From Bacillus sp. OK048 (GTDB lineage Bacteria > Bacillota > Bacilli > Bacillales > Cytobacillaceae), in assembly GCF_900103525.1 (NCBI RefSeq), contig NZ_FNHN01000015.1, forward strand, positions 1 to 64,000: DNA of 64,000 nucleotides, in the 5' to 3' direction. Numbering within the stretch: position 1 is the stretch's first letter; every line of letters begins with the position of its first letter. A model generated the notes under the pieces. It searched no databases and was not told where the DNA came from. It worked only from the letters and a program-made list of their open reading frames with translations. The position numbers and the translations under genes are program-made. Positions 63,033-64,000 of the stretch are shown piece by piece.

Positions 63033-63593
63033 ATGATTAAAATCGGTATTCTTACAGGAAGCACTCGTGACTCTCGAGTAAATATTCAAGTAGCAGAATG
63101 GGTAAAATTAATCGCTGATAAACGTGGAGATGCAGAATATGAATTAGTAGATATTAAAGATTATAATTTACCAAGATTCAATGAGCCTATACCTGCAATT
63201 ATGTCTCAAGATTACACAGCGCCTGAAGCACATGCATGGTCCAAAAAAATTAATGAACTTGATGGGTTCATCTTTGTTACACCTGAATACAACAAAGGTG
63301 TTACTTCTGGATTAAAAGATGCGATAGATTATTTATATGTTGAGTGGAACAACAAAGTAGCTGGTGTAGTAAGTTATGGTTCTACTCTAGGTGTGACAGC
63401 AACAAATGACTTACGTTTGATTCTAAGTGTTCCAAAAGTAGCTGTAGTTGGACCAAGTGTTGCAATGAGTTTGTTTACTGATTTCCAAGATATGCGCGTA
63501 TTTACCCCCGCGCCGTACCATGAAGATTCACTAAACAAAGTCCTAGACGATGTTGTGACATGGTCAACTGCATTAAAAACCGTTAGAAATTAA
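63033..63593 (+). CDS. NADPH-dependent FMN reductase
   Basis: 186 residues of the flavodoxin-like FMN reductase family: IGILTGSTRDSRVNIQVAEW (phosphate loop), PRFNEPIPAIM, FVTPEYNKGVTSGLKDAID (FMN binding) and VAGVVSYGSTLGVTATNDLR. Transfers electrons from NAD(P)H to flavin or azo/quinone substrates in the cytoplasm. AGGAGG precedes the ATG. Ordinary core-type gene. Confidence 0.9.
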   Translation: MIKIGILTGSTRDSRVNIQVAEWVKLIADKRGDAEYELVDIKDYNLPRFNEPIPAIMSQDYTAPEAHAWSKKINELDGFIFVTPEYNKGVTSGLKDAIDYLYVEWNNKVAGVVSYGSTLGVTATNDLRLILSVPKVAVVGPSVAMSLFTDFQDMRVFTPAPYHEDSLNKVLDDVVTWSTALKTVRN

Positions 63594-63620
63594 TACAAAA
63601 ATTATTTTATAAAGCAGAAT

Positions 63621-63664
63621 AAAGAACCGTATACATGCATTTCCATATGATTGTACGGTTCTTT
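63621..63664 (+). terminator. hairpin terminator
   Basis: AAAGAACCGTA (63621-63631) pairs with TACGGTTCTTT (63654-63664), after the reductase stop. Confidence 0.7.
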
Positions 63665-63718
63665 ATATTAAACTGCCAGTTAGCTGAATAACAAAATAGG
63701 ATCGTGGCGAAATACCTT

Positions 63719-63731
63719 GGGGACGGTTCTC
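63719..63731. repeat. 13-base dispersed repeat, inverse copy
   Basis: GGGGACGGTTCTC, complement of 56970-56982. Confidence 0.5.
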
Positions 63732-63757
63732 ATGGTCACATCGAGAAAGCCCCTTCT

Positions 63758-64000
63758 TCACCCTTGATTCTTCGTATACCAAGCAGGTTTATTCCCAGTT
63801 GCACGGCTGCCTTTATTTGTGAACTTAAAGGTAATCCCCTTTTCTTTTAGCTTGTTCATTTCCGATTCTATTTCTATACCACCAACGACCCAAAGGTTTC
63901 CTCGGTTAGGTCTCTTATCAATCACCTCATACTTTTTTGAGATAAAATAATCATAAAGACTTTCAGGCTCTTCTTCTAACAAATCCATTAAATCCACTTG
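63758..64000 (-). CDS. C-terminal part of an unknown protein (runs off the window)
   Basis: The open frame runs to the window edge; about 80 codons are visible. The end YDYFISKKYEVIDKRPNRGN, LWVVGGIEIESEM, then FTNKGSRATGNKPAWYTK looks like the small C-terminal module found on some large helicase or nuclease proteins. A GTG at 63997 could be a start but no ribosome binding site is visible before the edge, so the gene probably extends beyond. Confidence 0.5.
   Translation of the reverse strand, partial: QVDLMDLLEEEPESLYDYFISKKYEVIDKRPNRGNLWVVGGIEIESEMNKLKEKGITFKFTNKGSRATGNKPAWYTKNQG

Noticed and set aside
1..64000. CRISPR array
   Set aside because: I searched by eye for regularly spaced repeats of 25-40 bases and found none; the DUF2779 protein's Cas4-like half is not evidence for CRISPR.

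Overview
The window is AT-rich, with strong GGAGG-type ribosome binding sites, rho-independent terminators and Bacillus-type genes: a YolD-like protein, a LysM/SPOR secreted protein, a phage-type DnaD/DnaB replication pair, and remains of a Bacillus halodurans-type RNase H1. It looks like a chromosomal segment of a Bacillaceae species, most of it one large defence/mobile-gene island. I cannot name the species.

Layout. 0-4.3 kb: NUDIX hydrolase, small membrane protein, NERD-UvrD helicase, unknown gene. 4.4-7 kb: an IscB element with its upstream omega-RNA region, directly before an RCC1-repeat gene. 7.1-9.9 kb: PLD-nuclease/SF2-helicase with a MazG-like partner. 10-13.6 kb: tight three-gene module led by a GHKL ATPase. 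13.8-22.5 kb: an eroding defence zone with a degenerate copy of the helicase tail, an AIPR-like protein, a DndB-like DGQHR protein beside three copies of a palindrome, then DUF4236, tandem GIY-YIG, DUF6884 and DUF1643 genes, several broken. 22.8-30.5 kb: lipoprotein, membrane protein, EVE-HNH gene (interrupted), ribbon-helix-helix pair, integrase remnant next to a tRNA-like sequence, two HNH genes. 30.5-34.7 kb: YolD, a DUF6602-like nuclease paired with a probable HEPN protein, DUF2075 remains. 34.8-44.3 kb: single-chain Type ISP restriction-modification enzyme, frameshifted HNH paralogue, McrBC. 44.4-49.5 kb: a reverse-strand run of unknown protein, DUF2779 nuclease, XseA, XseB and two ClpP-like proteins. 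49.5-54.7 kb: ATPase remnants, a split PD-(D/E)XK gene, an IS110/IS1111-type element with a long structured 3' region. 54.7-57 kb: tRNA 3' fragment and pseudogenes. 57-64 kb: ordinary genes plus a phage-like replication cassette (DnaD, DnaB-type helicase, unknown, thermonuclease).

How it fits together: the window layers modification-dependent restriction (McrBC, EVE/HNH proteins), classical restriction-modification (Type ISP), and several nuclease/ATPase modules I cannot match to a named system. The best candidates for an undescribed system are the ExoVII/ClpP-like/DUF2779 operon, the GHKL three-gene module, and the HEPN/DUF6602 pair. Many genes between 13.8 and 34 kb and between 49.8 and 56.9 kb carry single nonsense or one-base frameshift lesions, while long frames such as the 1589-codon Type ISP gene are clean. 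That pattern fits real decay better than uniformly poor sequence, although consensus error cannot be excluded without reads.
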